Assembly: GCF_000473325.1 (NCBI RefSeq)
Contig: NZ_AXBI01000012.1
Location: forward strand, 1 to 64,000
Reading direction: 5' to 3'
From: Leisingera caerulea DSM 24564
GTDB lineage: Bacteria; Pseudomonadota; Alphaproteobacteria; Rhodobacterales; Rhodobacteraceae
Length of the DNA: 64,000 nucleotides
Both the position numbers and the translations under genes were made by a program. The notes below the pieces were generated by a model, which saw only the letters and a program-made list of their open reading frames with translations, was not told the DNA's origin and made no database searches. This document shows, in pieces, positions 35,300-43,337 of this stretch (position 1 is its first letter; every line of letters begins with the position of its first letter).

Positions 35300-35371
35300 C
35301 CCGGCCGCGGCCTGTCTGACAGGCGGCGGCGTTCTCTTTCAGCAGGGCAAGTGCTGACGGTGCCGGCGGTG

Positions 35372-36178
35372 TCAGCCCCGCCGGTGCTGCAGCAGCAGTC
35401 CGGCCAGGCTGGAGGCGGCAAACAGCGCTGCGGCCAGGCAGACAATGCTGGGTCCGGCGGGTGTGTCCAGCGCAAATGCCAGCTGCAGGCCGCCGACGGC
35501 TGCAAGCATGCCCAGCAGCGCGGCAATTGCGGCCATCCGCTCTGGCGTCGCGGCAAAGGGGCGGGCGGCCGCAGCCGGGATCAGCAGCATCGCCGCAATC
35601 AGCAGCACCCCCACCACCTTGATCGCCACCGCAACCACCAGCGCCAGCGCAATGGTCAGCACCATCTGCTCGCGCCGCGGATCAATGCCGGCGGCATGGG
35701 CCAGGTCCGGGTTCAGCGTCGCGGTCAGCAAGGCCGACCAGCGCCACCACAACAGCCCCAGCACAAGTGCGGCGCCCCCCCAGATCACGGCCAGGTCCGC
35801 GCGGCCCACCGCCAGGATGTCCCCGAACAGATAGGCCATCAGGTCGATCCGCACCCCTTGCAGAAAGGAGACGGCGACCAGGCCGAAGGCGAGGGAGGAA
35901 TGCGCCAAAACCCCCAGCAGCGTGTCCATCGCATATCCGCGCCCGGCCAGCGCCGAAACGGTTGTGGCCATCGCCAGCGCCGTGGCCAGAACCCCGGCGA
36001 ACACCGAGACATCAAAGCTGAGCGCCAGCGCCACGCCCAGGATCGAGGCATGGGCGGTGGCGTCGCCGAAGTAGGCCATCCGCCGCCAGACCACGAAACA
36101 GCCCAAAGGCGCGGCAGCCAGGGCAACACCGATGCCCGCCAGCGCGGCGCGGATCAGGAAATCGTCAAGCAGGGTCAT
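35372..36178 (-). CDS. znuB: Zinc ABC transporter permease ZnuB
   Basis: This 268-residue ABC-3 family permease has about eight membrane helices. Visible family motifs are GCFVVWRRMAYFGDATAHASILGVAL near the N-terminus and the central LLGVLAHSSLAFGLVAVSFLQG and LMAYLFGDIL regions. It forms the membrane channel of the ZnuABC zinc importer. The start overlaps the znuC stop by four bases, so zur-znuC-znuB is one operon. It is convergent with the hybrid kinase gene. Confidence 0.94.
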   Translation of the reverse strand: MTLLDDFLIRAALAGIGVALAAAPLGCFVVWRRMAYFGDATAHASILGVALALSFDVSVFAGVLATALAMATTVSALAGRGYAMDTLLGVLAHSSLAFGLVAVSFLQGVRIDLMAYLFGDILAVGRADLAVIWGGAALVLGLLWWRWSALLTATLNPDLAHAAGIDPRREQMVLTIALALVVAVAIKVVGVLLIAAMLLIPAAAARPFAATPERMAAIAALLGMLAAVGGLQLAFALDTPAGPSIVCLAAALFAASSLAGLLLQHRRG

Positions 36179-36936
36179 TCGGCCGCCTCGTGATGATGCC
36201 CGTCATCATGATTGCGGGTGCAGTCGTGATCGTGGCTGTGGTTGTGCTCATGCCGGTAGAGTGCCAGCGCGCCTTGGGTGCCGGTGCCGAACAGGGCGCG
36301 GTATTCCGGGGCGGTGGCGACATGCTCCGGCGCGCCTTCGCAGCAGACATGGCCGTTGAGGCAGATCACCCGGTCGGAGGCCGCCATCACCACATGCAGC
36401 TCATGGCTGACCATCAGCACCGCGCAGCCGAGCTCCTGGCGGACCTTTTCGATCCGCTGGTAAAAGGCGGCAGAGCCGGGCTGGTCAAGACCTTGCGTGG
36501 CCTCATCCAGGATCAGCAATTGCGGAGTGCTGAGCAGCGCGCGCGCCAGCAGCACCCGCTGAAACTGTCCGCCCGACAGGCCGGCCATCTGCCGCGCCGC
36601 CAGAGTGCCGGCGCCGGCCTGCTCCAGCGCCTCTGCGGCGCGGGCATCGGACACCCGCTGGGGCAGGCTGAGGAAGCGGCGCACCGTCAGCGGCAGGGTC
36701 AGGTCGATATGCAGCTTTTGCGGCACATAGCCGATGCGCAGCCCGGGTGCGCGCCGGATGGTGCCGCGCGACGGTTTCTGGGCGCCGATGACGCTGCGCA
36801 GCAGGGTGGATTTGCCGGAGCCGTTGGGGCCGACCACGGTGACGATCTCGCCCGGCTCGATGCTCAGGCTGACGCCGGACAGGACCGTATTGCCGCCGTG
36901 CCGGACCGACAGGTTATCGAGAGCAATCAGGCTCAT
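36175..36936 (-). CDS. znuC: Zinc ABC transporter ATP-binding protein ZnuC with His-rich tail
   Basis: This 253-residue ATPase starts at ATG 36936 (MSLIALDNLSVRHGG). It has Walker A GPNGSGKST, signature LSGGQFQRVLLARAL, and Walker B LLILDEATQGLD with the switch His in SHELH. The C-terminus carries a tail with about ten histidines (HEHNHSHDHD...DDGHHHE, last 25 residues), plausibly a zinc-binding regulatory element. It overlaps zur at the start (ATGA) and znuB at the end. A longer open frame upstream is only read-through over zur. Confidence 0.95.
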   Translation of the reverse strand: MSLIALDNLSVRHGGNTVLSGVSLSIEPGEIVTVVGPNGSGKSTLLRSVIGAQKPSRGTIRRAPGLRIGYVPQKLHIDLTLPLTVRRFLSLPQRVSDARAAEALEQAGAGTLAARQMAGLSGGQFQRVLLARALLSTPQLLILDEATQGLDQPGSAAFYQRIEKVRQELGCAVLMVSHELHVVMAASDRVICLNGHVCCEGAPEHVATAPEYRALFGTGTQGALALYRHEHNHSHDHDCTRNHDDGHHHEAAE

Positions 36937-37415
36937 GCGGCGGCGGCCTTCTGGCACTTGGGACACAGGCCCTCTGCCTCGATCACTGCGCGTTCGATCA
37001 CAAAACCGGCCTCGCGGGCGGCCTGGCCCAGCTGGCCCTGGGTGGGTTCCCGCTGTGCCTCGGCCACCGCATCGCAGGCGCGGCAGATCAGGAAAGCGGG
37101 CGCGTGCGTCTCGCCCGGGCGGGTGCAGGCGACAAAGGCGTTCAGCCGCTCGATCTTGTGGGCAAAGCCGTTTTTCACCAGGAAATCCAAGGCCCTGTAG
37201 GCCACCGGCGGTTGTGAGCCGAGGCCCTCTTCGCGCAGGCGGTCGAGGATTTCGTAAGCCCCCAGCGCGCGGTGCTCTTGCAGCAGGATTTCCAGAACCC
37301 GGCGGCGCACGGGGGTGAACTGCAGCCCCTCGGCCCGGCAATGGGCGTCCACCGCCGCGATGCAGTCCTGGATGCAGCTGCTGTGGTCATGCGGCTCAAA
37401 ACCGATGGAGTCCAT
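36933..37415 (-). CDS. zur: Zinc uptake regulator Zur (Fur family)
   Basis: This 160-residue Fur-family repressor has a winged helix (about 25-95: LQFTPVRRRVLEILLQ, then SQPPVAYRALDFLVKNGFAHKIERLNAFVAC). Its structural zinc site is formed by ICRACDAV and the C-terminal LCPKC pair. The N-terminus has extra His/Cys (PHDHSSCIQDC). It is the first gene of zur-znuCB and divergent from znuA. Zinc-loaded Zur should bind the boxes at 37454-37503 and shut off both sides, including its own gene. Confidence 0.94.
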   Translation of the reverse strand: MDSIGFEPHDHSSCIQDCIAAVDAHCRAEGLQFTPVRRRVLEILLQEHRALGAYEILDRLREEGLGSQPPVAYRALDFLVKNGFAHKIERLNAFVACTRPGETHAPAFLICRACDAVAEAQREPTQGQLGQAAREAGFVIERAVIEAEGLCPKCQKAAAA

Positions 37416-37453
37416 TTTGACAGGTCCTTTGAGGAGCGGGTGATTTGTCTCTT

Positions 37454-37471
37454 GATATGTTATGTTATGAC
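37454..37471. promoter_or_regulatory. Zur box candidate 1
   Basis: GATATGTTATGTTATGAC, in the gap between zur and znuA, matches the left half of the alphaproteobacterial Zur consensus (GATATGTTATAACATATC type). The right half is degenerate. It lies closer to the zur side. Confidence 0.6.
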
Positions 37472-37485
37472 GTTTATCAACCGGC

Positions 37486-37503
37486 GTGATGTTATAAGAT
37501 TAC
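37486..37503. promoter_or_regulatory. Zur box candidate 2
   Basis: GTGATGTTATAAGATTAC is a near-perfect palindrome centred on TTATAA and fits the Zur box type. It directly precedes the znuA start region, so bound Zur would block znuA transcription. Confidence 0.72.
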
Positions 37504-37515
37504 ATGGGGCGCAAT

Positions 37516-38580
37516 ATGCGGATTTCTAGCATGTGGAAGAATGGTGCGGCGGCAGTGGCCTTGCTGGCCGGGGCAGGCGAAGCTTGGGCAGAAGTGCCGC
37601 AAGTGGCGGCGGATATCACACCTGTCCACGGGCTGGTGGCGCGGGTGATGCAGGGGCTGGGCGAGCCTGCGCTTGTGGTGCCGCCCGGCGCTTCGCCGCA
37701 TGGTTATGCGATGCGCCCCTCCGAGGCGCGGGCGCTGGATCAGGCGGATCTGGTTTTCTGGATGGGCGGGGCGCTGACCCCTTGGCTGGAAGGCCCGCTG
37801 GAAGAGCTGGCAGGCGATGCGCACCGGGTGGAGCTGCTGGAAGCGGAAGGCACCGAGGTGCTGGCGTTCCGCAAAGGGGCCCGGTTTGAGGTGCATACGC
37901 ATGACGAGGATCACGGCAGACATGAGGATCACGATGATCACGCCGGCCATGAGGATCATGCAGACCACCAAGGTCACGAGGATCATGGCGGCCATGGTCA
38001 TGAAGGCGACGCGGAAGGCCACGATGGCCATGCGGATCACGGCGACGCGCATTCCGGCCATGATCACGAAGGCGCCGATCCGCACGCATGGCTGCTGCCG
38101 GCCAATGCGCAGGCCTGGCTGGACGTGATTGCAATGGAGCTGGCAGAGCACGACCCGGACAATGCTGCAGCCTACAAGGCCAATGCAGAGGCCGGCAAAC
38201 AAGAGATAGCAGAAACTGTCGCCAGTATTTCGGCTTCGCTGGAGCCGTTCCGGGCCAAGCAGTTCATCGTCTTCCACGACGCCTACCAGTATTTCGAGCG
38301 CGGCTTTGGCCTGAACGCGGCCGGCGCAATTTCGCTGGGGGATGCGGTCAAGCCGAGCCCGGCGCGGATTGCCGAAGTGCGCGGTGTGGTGGCGGATCTC
38401 AAAGTGTCCTGCGTGTTTTCGGAGCCGCAGTTCAATCCGGGCGTGGTCGCCACGGTGCTGGACGGCACCGGCGCAGGCACCGCGCTGCTGGACCCGCTGG
38501 GCGCCAAGCTGGAGCCGGGGCCGCAGTTCTACCCCGCGCTGCTGCGGGAGATCGGCAACGCGATTGCCGGCTGCGAGTGA
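37516..38580 (+). CDS. znuA: Zinc ABC transporter substrate-binding protein ZnuA
   Basis: This is a cluster A-I metal-binding protein of about 354 residues. It has a signal peptide (ending GEAWA), then VHGLVARVMQG with the first zinc His, PPGASPHGYAMRPSE, and a very long His/Asp/Glu-rich loop (about 125-188) containing some 25 histidines. After it come ADPHAWLLPANA, FIVFHDAYQYFERGFGL and the C-terminal Glu/Asp region. The loop captures zinc for hand-over to the main site. Start ATG 37516 is chosen because ATG 37504 abuts a Zur box and has no ribosome site. It is convergent with the pipecolate oxidase gene. Confidence 0.94.
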   Translation: MRISSMWKNGAAAVALLAGAGEAWAEVPQVAADITPVHGLVARVMQGLGEPALVVPPGASPHGYAMRPSEARALDQADLVFWMGGALTPWLEGPLEELAGDAHRVELLEAEGTEVLAFRKGARFEVHTHDEDHGRHEDHDDHAGHEDHADHQGHEDHGGHGHEGDAEGHDGHADHGDAHSGHDHEGADPHAWLLPANAQAWLDVIAMELAEHDPDNAAAYKANAEAGKQEIAETVASISASLEPFRAKQFIVFHDAYQYFERGFGLNAAGAISLGDAVKPSPARIAEVRGVVADLKVSCVFSEPQFNPGVVATVLDGTGAGTALLDPLGAKLEPGPQFYPALLREIGNAIAGCE

Positions 38581-38586
38581 GTGAGG

Positions 38587-38612
38587 GGCGGGCCAGGGCG
38601 GCCCGCCTGTTT
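38587..38612. terminator. Terminator between convergent znuA and amaA-like genes
   Basis: A perfect 8-bp stem (GGCGGGCC / GGCCCGCC, loop AGGGC) is followed by TGTTTC on the plus strand. It lies in the 31-bp gap between two convergent stop codons. Confidence 0.6.
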
Positions 38613-39883
38613 CAGCGGTCGCTGATCAGATGGGTGAGCGTGGCGCCGGTTTCGTAATAGGCGCTGCGCAGGCCGGCAAAGGGGATCGCGTGATCCTGCG
38701 CGGGCGGCACCGGCAGGCGGGATTGGCCGCCGCTCAGCAGCGCCTCGGCCATGGCCGTGCCGAACAGGGTGCCGGGCCCGATGCCGCGGCCGGAATAGCC
38801 GAAACAGGCAAACCCGCCGTGCAGATCCAGGATCTTGGGCAGGTGCTCGGTGGTCATGGCGATACGGCCGTGCCAGTGGCTTTTCAGCTCAGTTTCCTTC
38901 AGGTCCGGGTAAAGCGCGGCCATTTTGCGGGGCAGCCAGCTGCGGTGCAGGGTGCTGCCGAAGTGGTTGAGCGCGCCCATGCCGCCGATCACCAGCCGCC
39001 CGGCCTGATCCAGCCGCCACGACGACATCACCAGCGCAGTGTCCCAGCAGCCTTCCTTGCCCGGCAGGATTTTGTCCAGCAGGGGGGCGGGCAGCGGGTC
39101 GGTGGCGGCCTGGAAATAATGCACCGGGATCACCTGCGGGGCGTCATAGCCGGTGATGCCGCGGGCATAGGCGTTGGTGGCCATGATCAGATGCCGGGCG
39201 CGGAGGCTGCCCTTGGGGGTGGCTACCTGCCAGCCGCTGCCGCTGCGGCTGATGCCGGTGGCAGGCGTGCCGCTGTGCAGCTGCGCCCCGGCGGAGGCCG
39301 CAGCGCGGGCGAGACCGCGGACATAGGCCAGCGGCTGTATCGTTCCGGCGCGCGGGTCGAACAGGGCGCCGTGCACGGCCTCGGAACCGGTGCGCTGTAT
39401 GGCTTCTTCGCGCGGCAGCAGCTCCACCGGCGCGCCGATGGCACGCAGCTGGGCGTGGCGGCGCTGCAGGTCTTTCAACCCGCCGGGCGCATGGGCGCAG
39501 TGCAGGGTGCCGCTGCGCTCCGGCTCGCATTGGATGGCGTGTTTTTCGATCAGCGAAAACACCATCGCGGGCGCGCCTGCCAGCAGTTCGGACAGGCGGC
39601 TGCCGGTTTCTGGCCCCAGCGCAGCGTTGATGTCTTCGGGCGGCAGCCACAGGCCTGCGTTGGCCAGGCCCACATTGCGGCCCGAACCGCCGCAGCCAAT
39701 CGCGTCCGCCTCAATCAGGCGGACCGAGGCCCCCAATTCCGCGGCCTTCAAAGCCGCCGCGCAGCCGGTATAGCCGCCGCCGATCACGACCAGATCAGCC
39801 TGAGCCTCCCCGGTGAGTTCAGGGAAGGCTGGATTTTCCTGGCAGGTTTGGTGCCAGAGGCAGGACGCCAGATCAGATGTCAA
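38612..39883 (-). CDS. amaA: FAD-dependent amine oxidase, probable L-pipecolate oxidase (AmaA-like)
   Basis: This DAO-family flavoprotein of about 423 residues has the dinucleotide-binding motif LVVIGGGYTGCAAALKAAELG near the N-terminus, then SGRNVGLANAGLW, and a C-terminal FACFGYSGRGIGPGTLFGTAMAEALL segment. The family includes gamma-glutamylputrescine and pipecolate oxidases. It overlaps the 3' end of an ALDH7-type gene, the arrangement of amaB-amaA in Pseudomonas lysine catabolism, so oxidation of L-pipecolate is favoured. There is no ATG at the 5' end. TTG 39883 is preceded by AGGGGA; TTG 39901 is the alternative. Confidence 0.8.
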   Translation of the reverse strand: MTSDLASCLWHQTCQENPAFPELTGEAQADLVVIGGGYTGCAAALKAAELGASVRLIEADAIGCGGSGRNVGLANAGLWLPPEDINAALGPETGSRLSELLAGAPAMVFSLIEKHAIQCEPERSGTLHCAHAPGGLKDLQRRHAQLRAIGAPVELLPREEAIQRTGSEAVHGALFDPRAGTIQPLAYVRGLARAAASAGAQLHSGTPATGISRSGSGWQVATPKGSLRARHLIMATNAYARGITGYDAPQVIPVHYFQAATDPLPAPLLDKILPGKEGCWDTALVMSSWRLDQAGRLVIGGMGALNHFGSTLHRSWLPRKMAALYPDLKETELKSHWHGRIAMTTEHLPKILDLHGGFACFGYSGRGIGPGTLFGTAMAEALLSGGQSRLPVPPAQDHAIPFAGLRSAYYETGATLTHLISDR

Positions 39884-41375
39884 ACTTGATCCCCTGAGCA
39901 AGCGGCAGCTCGCGTGAGTAGTTCACGGTGTTGGTCTGCCGGCGCATGTACCCTTTCCAGGCGTCGGAGCCGCTTTCACGGCCGCCGCCCGTCTCCTTCT
40001 CGCCCCCGAAAGCGCCGCCGATTTCAGCGCCGGAGGGGCCGATGTTCACGTTGGCAATACCGCAGTCGGAGCCCGCTGCCGAGAGGAAATATTCGGTTTC
40101 GCGCACGTCGGTGGAGAAGATGCAGGAGCTGAGGCCCTGGGGCACTTCGTTCTGCATTTCAATGGCTTGGTCCAGATCTGAGTATTTCACCACATACAGG
40201 ATCGGCGCAAAGGTTTCGGTGTGCATTATGGCGGTCTGCGCGGGCATCTCGGCAATCGCCGGGTGCACATAGGCGGCGTCGGCGTGGCTGTCCGCCAGCG
40301 CCCGGGTGCCGCCGTGCACGGTGCCGCCTTCGGCCTGCGCACGCTCAAGCGCGCTGGTCATCGCGTCCAGCGCGGCGCCGTCGATCAGCGGGCCGACCAA
40401 TGTGCCATCGGCCAGCGGATCGCCGATGGGCAGGCCCTCATATGCCTTGATCAGGCGCGGGATCAGCTGGTCATAGATATCCTCATGAACGATCAGACGG
40501 CGCAGGGAGGTGCAGCGCTGGCCAGCGGTGCCGACGGCGGAGAACACGATGGCGCGCAGGGCCATCTCCAGGTCGGCCGATGGCGCGACGATCATCGCGT
40601 TGTTGCCGCCCAGTTCCAGAATGGTGCGGCCAAGGCGTTTCGACATGTCGGCGGCCACTGCCTTGCCCATCGGCACAGAGCCGGTGGCGGAGATGATGGC
40701 GACGTCCTTGGACGCCGTCAGCGCCTCGCCCAGATCGCGCTCGCCGATCAGCACCTGGATCAGGCCCTCGGGCGCGTCATCGCCAAAGGCCGCCATGGCG
40801 CGCTCGCAGATCTTTTGCACGGCGAGGGCAGTGAGCGGGGTTTTCTCCGACGGTTTCCAGATCACCGGATCGCCGCAGACCAGCGCCAGCGCCGCGTTCC
40901 AGCACCAGGGAGCGACGGGGAAGTTGAAGGCAGTGATGATCCCGCAGGTGCCCATCGGGTGCCAGCTCTCGCGCATCGCGTGGCCGGGGCGTTCGGAGGC
41001 GATGGTGAGGCCATAGAGCTGGCGTGAGAGGCCGACGGCAAAGTCGCAGATGTCGATCATCTCCTGCACTTCACCGAGGCCCTCCTGGTAGATCTTGCCG
41101 CATTCCAGGGTGACGAGGCGGCCCAGGTTTTCCTTCTCCTTGCGCAACTCGTCGCCCAGCAGGCGCACCAGCTCGCCGCGGCGCGGGGCCGGGACAAGGC
41201 GCCAGGATTTGAAGGCGGACTTGGCGGCGGCGATCTGCGCTTCGGCCTCAGCCGTGCTGTGTGTTTTCAGGCGGGCAATTTCGCTGCCGTCCACCGGCGT
41301 GGTGACAGTCAGGCTGCCGCCGGTCAGCTCGGCTTGGGTCAGGCCGGCAGCGGCGAGGATGTCGGAATGGGGCAT
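39873..41375 (-). CDS. amaB: ALDH7-type aldehyde dehydrogenase, probable L-aminoadipate-semialdehyde dehydrogenase (AmaB-like)
   Basis: This 500-residue dehydrogenase has the antiquitin (ALDH7) pattern: NFPVAPWCWNAALALVCGDPVIWKPSE, the catalytic Glu in ILELGGNNAMIV, and the nucleophile Cys in GTAGQRCTSLRRLIVHE. SGSDAWKGYMRRQTNTVNYS near the C-terminus is ALDH7-specific. It oxidises aminoadipate semialdehyde to aminoadipate with NAD. The downstream flavin oxidase overlaps it, giving a two-step pipecolate-to-aminoadipate route. It is divergent from a LysR gene that may control it. Confidence 0.92.
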   Translation of the reverse strand: MPHSDILAAAGLTQAELTGGSLTVTTPVDGSEIARLKTHSTAEAEAQIAAAKSAFKSWRLVPAPRRGELVRLLGDELRKEKENLGRLVTLECGKIYQEGLGEVQEMIDICDFAVGLSRQLYGLTIASERPGHAMRESWHPMGTCGIITAFNFPVAPWCWNAALALVCGDPVIWKPSEKTPLTALAVQKICERAMAAFGDDAPEGLIQVLIGERDLGEALTASKDVAIISATGSVPMGKAVAADMSKRLGRTILELGGNNAMIVAPSADLEMALRAIVFSAVGTAGQRCTSLRRLIVHEDIYDQLIPRLIKAYEGLPIGDPLADGTLVGPLIDGAALDAMTSALERAQAEGGTVHGGTRALADSHADAAYVHPAIAEMPAQTAIMHTETFAPILYVVKYSDLDQAIEMQNEVPQGLSSCIFSTDVRETEYFLSAAGSDCGIANVNIGPSGAEIGGAFGGEKETGGGRESGSDAWKGYMRRQTNTVNYSRELPLAQGIKFDI

Positions 41376-41512
41376 GTCAGCGTCCTTTCGGTGCGAGAGC
41401 GGGCATGAGGAAAACTTTAGGCTGGTTTCCCGCGAAGTCCCGCCGGGCAGAGGTCTGATATAGAAATTGCACCTTGCGGGCCGGATTGCTAATGAAAGTA
41501 AATCCTGCAGCC

Positions 41513-42418
41513 ATGAGTTATGATCATATGATTGCGCCGCGCCGTTTCCTGCCCTCGATCCCCTCGCTGCTGGCCTTGGAGGCGGTGGACCGGCTTGGCA
41601 GTGCCTCGGCCGCGGCTGCGGATCTGTCGCTGACGCAAAGCGCCATCAGCCGCCAGCTGAAACAGCTGGAGGAGCAGATGGGGGTGGACCTTATTGCCCG
41701 CGACCAGATGCGGATGCAGCTGACCCCGGCGGGGACGGGTTTCGCCAAGGAGGCACGTGCGATCCTGACCCGGCTGGCGCAGGCCTCGGTCAAGCTGCGG
41801 GCCAATCCGGACGGCGGCAGTTTCACCTTGTCGATCCTGCCGTCCTTTGGCCTCCATTGGCTGGCGCCGCGGCTGAGGGAGTTTGCCGCGGCGCATCCCG
41901 GCATCACGGTGAACCTGCACACCCACAATCTGCCGTTCAGCTTTGACGCGGGCACCGCGCAGGCGGCGATCCACTACGGCATCCGGGACTGGCCGGGGGT
42001 GGAGTATCTGCCCCTGATGCCAAAACATGTGCTGCCGGTCTGCGCGCCGGGGCTGATGGATGGGCCGGTTTCCAGCCCGGCGGAGCTGCTGGACTATCCG
42101 CTGCTGCATCTGGAGACGCACCCGGACTGCTGGGAGCAGTGGTTTCATCTCCACGATGTGCCTGCGGCGAAGCTCAGGGGGATGCTGTTTGACCAATCGT
42201 CCGCCATGACGCAGGGCGCGGTGCATGGGCTGGGGGTGGCGCTGCTGCCGGATTTCCTGGCAGAGAACGAGATTGCGCAGGGCCGGCTGGCACTGGCGAT
42301 GGAGGGGGCTGCGGTGAGCCTGGGCGAGTATTTCCTGGTGTGGCCTGCGGACCATGCGGAGGAGTATCCGCTGATCAAGTTCCGCGAATGGCTGCTGATG
42401 CAGCTGGAGGAGGATTGA
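41513..42418 (+). CDS. LysR family regulator (GcvA-like), first of a tandem pair
   Basis: This is a LysR-type protein of about 301 residues. Its N-terminal HTH is SLLALEAVDRLGSASAAAADLSLTQSAISRQLKQLE, followed by a two-lobed effector domain of the GcvA/AmpR type (CAPGLMDG, LLHLETHPDCWEQWF). The start is uncertain: ATG 41492, 41513 and 41528 are all in frame and none has a strong ribosome site. It is divergent from the amaB-like gene, 137 bp away, so it is the best candidate regulator of that operon. Confidence 0.88.
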   Translation: MSYDHMIAPRRFLPSIPSLLALEAVDRLGSASAAAADLSLTQSAISRQLKQLEEQMGVDLIARDQMRMQLTPAGTGFAKEARAILTRLAQASVKLRANPDGGSFTLSILPSFGLHWLAPRLREFAAAHPGITVNLHTHNLPFSFDAGTAQAAIHYGIRDWPGVEYLPLMPKHVLPVCAPGLMDGPVSSPAELLDYPLLHLETHPDCWEQWFHLHDVPAAKLRGMLFDQSSAMTQGAVHGLGVALLPDFLAENEIAQGRLALAMEGAAVSLGEYFLVWPADHAEEYPLIKFREWLLMQLEED

Positions 42419-42419
42419 G

Positions 42420-43307
42420 ATGCGCCTGCCAAGCCTGACCCATCTGCGGTGTTTCGAAAGCGCCGCGCGGCACCAGAGCTTTACCGCTGCGGGGGAGGAG
42501 CTGGGCCTCACGCAAAGCGCGGTCAGCAAGAAGGTGAAGGAGCTGGAGGCGGACCTGGGGTTCGACCTGTTCCAGCGGGCCGGGCGCGGCGTGGTGCTGA
42601 CCCCTGCGGGGAAGGGGCTGGCGGCCGATCTGGAGCTGGATCTAGCGGGGCTGCGCGCGACCATGCAAAAGGCGGCGGCCGCCGGCGCAGGGCGCTCGGC
42701 CTTGCGGATTGCGGTGCTGCCGGCCTTTGCCAACCTGTGGCTGATCCCGCGGCTGCCGGATTTCTTTGAGCGTCATACAGACGTGGAGCTGAGCTTCTCC
42801 ACCCGGCTGGAGCCTTTTGATTTTGCCCGCGAGACCTTTGATCTGGCGGTGCATTACGGGCTGGATAATTGGCCCGGCACCCATATGGCGCCCTTGTTCG
42901 GCGAGGAAATGGTGCCGGTCTGCGCGCCGGGGTTCTATGGCGGGCATAAGCTGGAACAACCGGTCAATCTGGCGCAAGCGCCGCTGCTGCATCTGGAGAG
43001 CCGCGCAGGGGCCTGGGCTGAGTGGTTTGAGCGCGCAGGCCTTGCGGGGGCGCCGCGGCAGGACGGGCGGTATTTCGACCAGCACTCGATGGTGATTGCA
43101 GCCGCCGCGGCGGGGCTGGGGGCGGCCATTGTGCCCTATGACATGGTGGCGCGGGAGATTGCGGCTGGGGATCTGGTGCGGATTCCGGGGCCCGCGCTGG
43201 AGTCGCGCAAGCGCTACTACCTGGTGCGCCCGCACGGGCCGGTGCCGGAGGCAGTGCAGAAGCTGGAGGGGTGGATGCGCAAGCAGCTGCGGACCAGGCC
43301 GGATTGA
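42420..43307 (+). CDS. LysR family regulator (GcvA-like), second of a tandem pair
   Basis: This 295-residue protein has the LysR HTH CFESAARHQSFTAAGEELGLTQSAVSKKVKELE and the effector domain of the same GcvA-like group as its neighbour (VPVCAPGFYGG, LLHLESRAGAWAEWFERAGL). It starts one base after the neighbour's stop, with GGAGGATTGAG as ribosome site, so the two are co-transcribed. The pair look like diverged duplicates. Confidence 0.92.
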   Translation: MRLPSLTHLRCFESAARHQSFTAAGEELGLTQSAVSKKVKELEADLGFDLFQRAGRGVVLTPAGKGLAADLELDLAGLRATMQKAAAAGAGRSALRIAVLPAFANLWLIPRLPDFFERHTDVELSFSTRLEPFDFARETFDLAVHYGLDNWPGTHMAPLFGEEMVPVCAPGFYGGHKLEQPVNLAQAPLLHLESRAGAWAEWFERAGLAGAPRQDGRYFDQHSMVIAAAAAGLGAAIVPYDMVAREIAAGDLVRIPGPALESRKRYYLVRPHGPVPEAVQKLEGWMRKQLRTRPD

Positions 43308-43337
43308 GGCGGCCCGGCCCGCGCTGGACTTGGGGGA

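Noticed and set aside
36937..37341. An extended ZnuC N-terminus
   Set aside because: It lies over zur in another frame and is Arg/Pro-rich. ZnuC starts normally at 36936 with a four-base overlap with zur.
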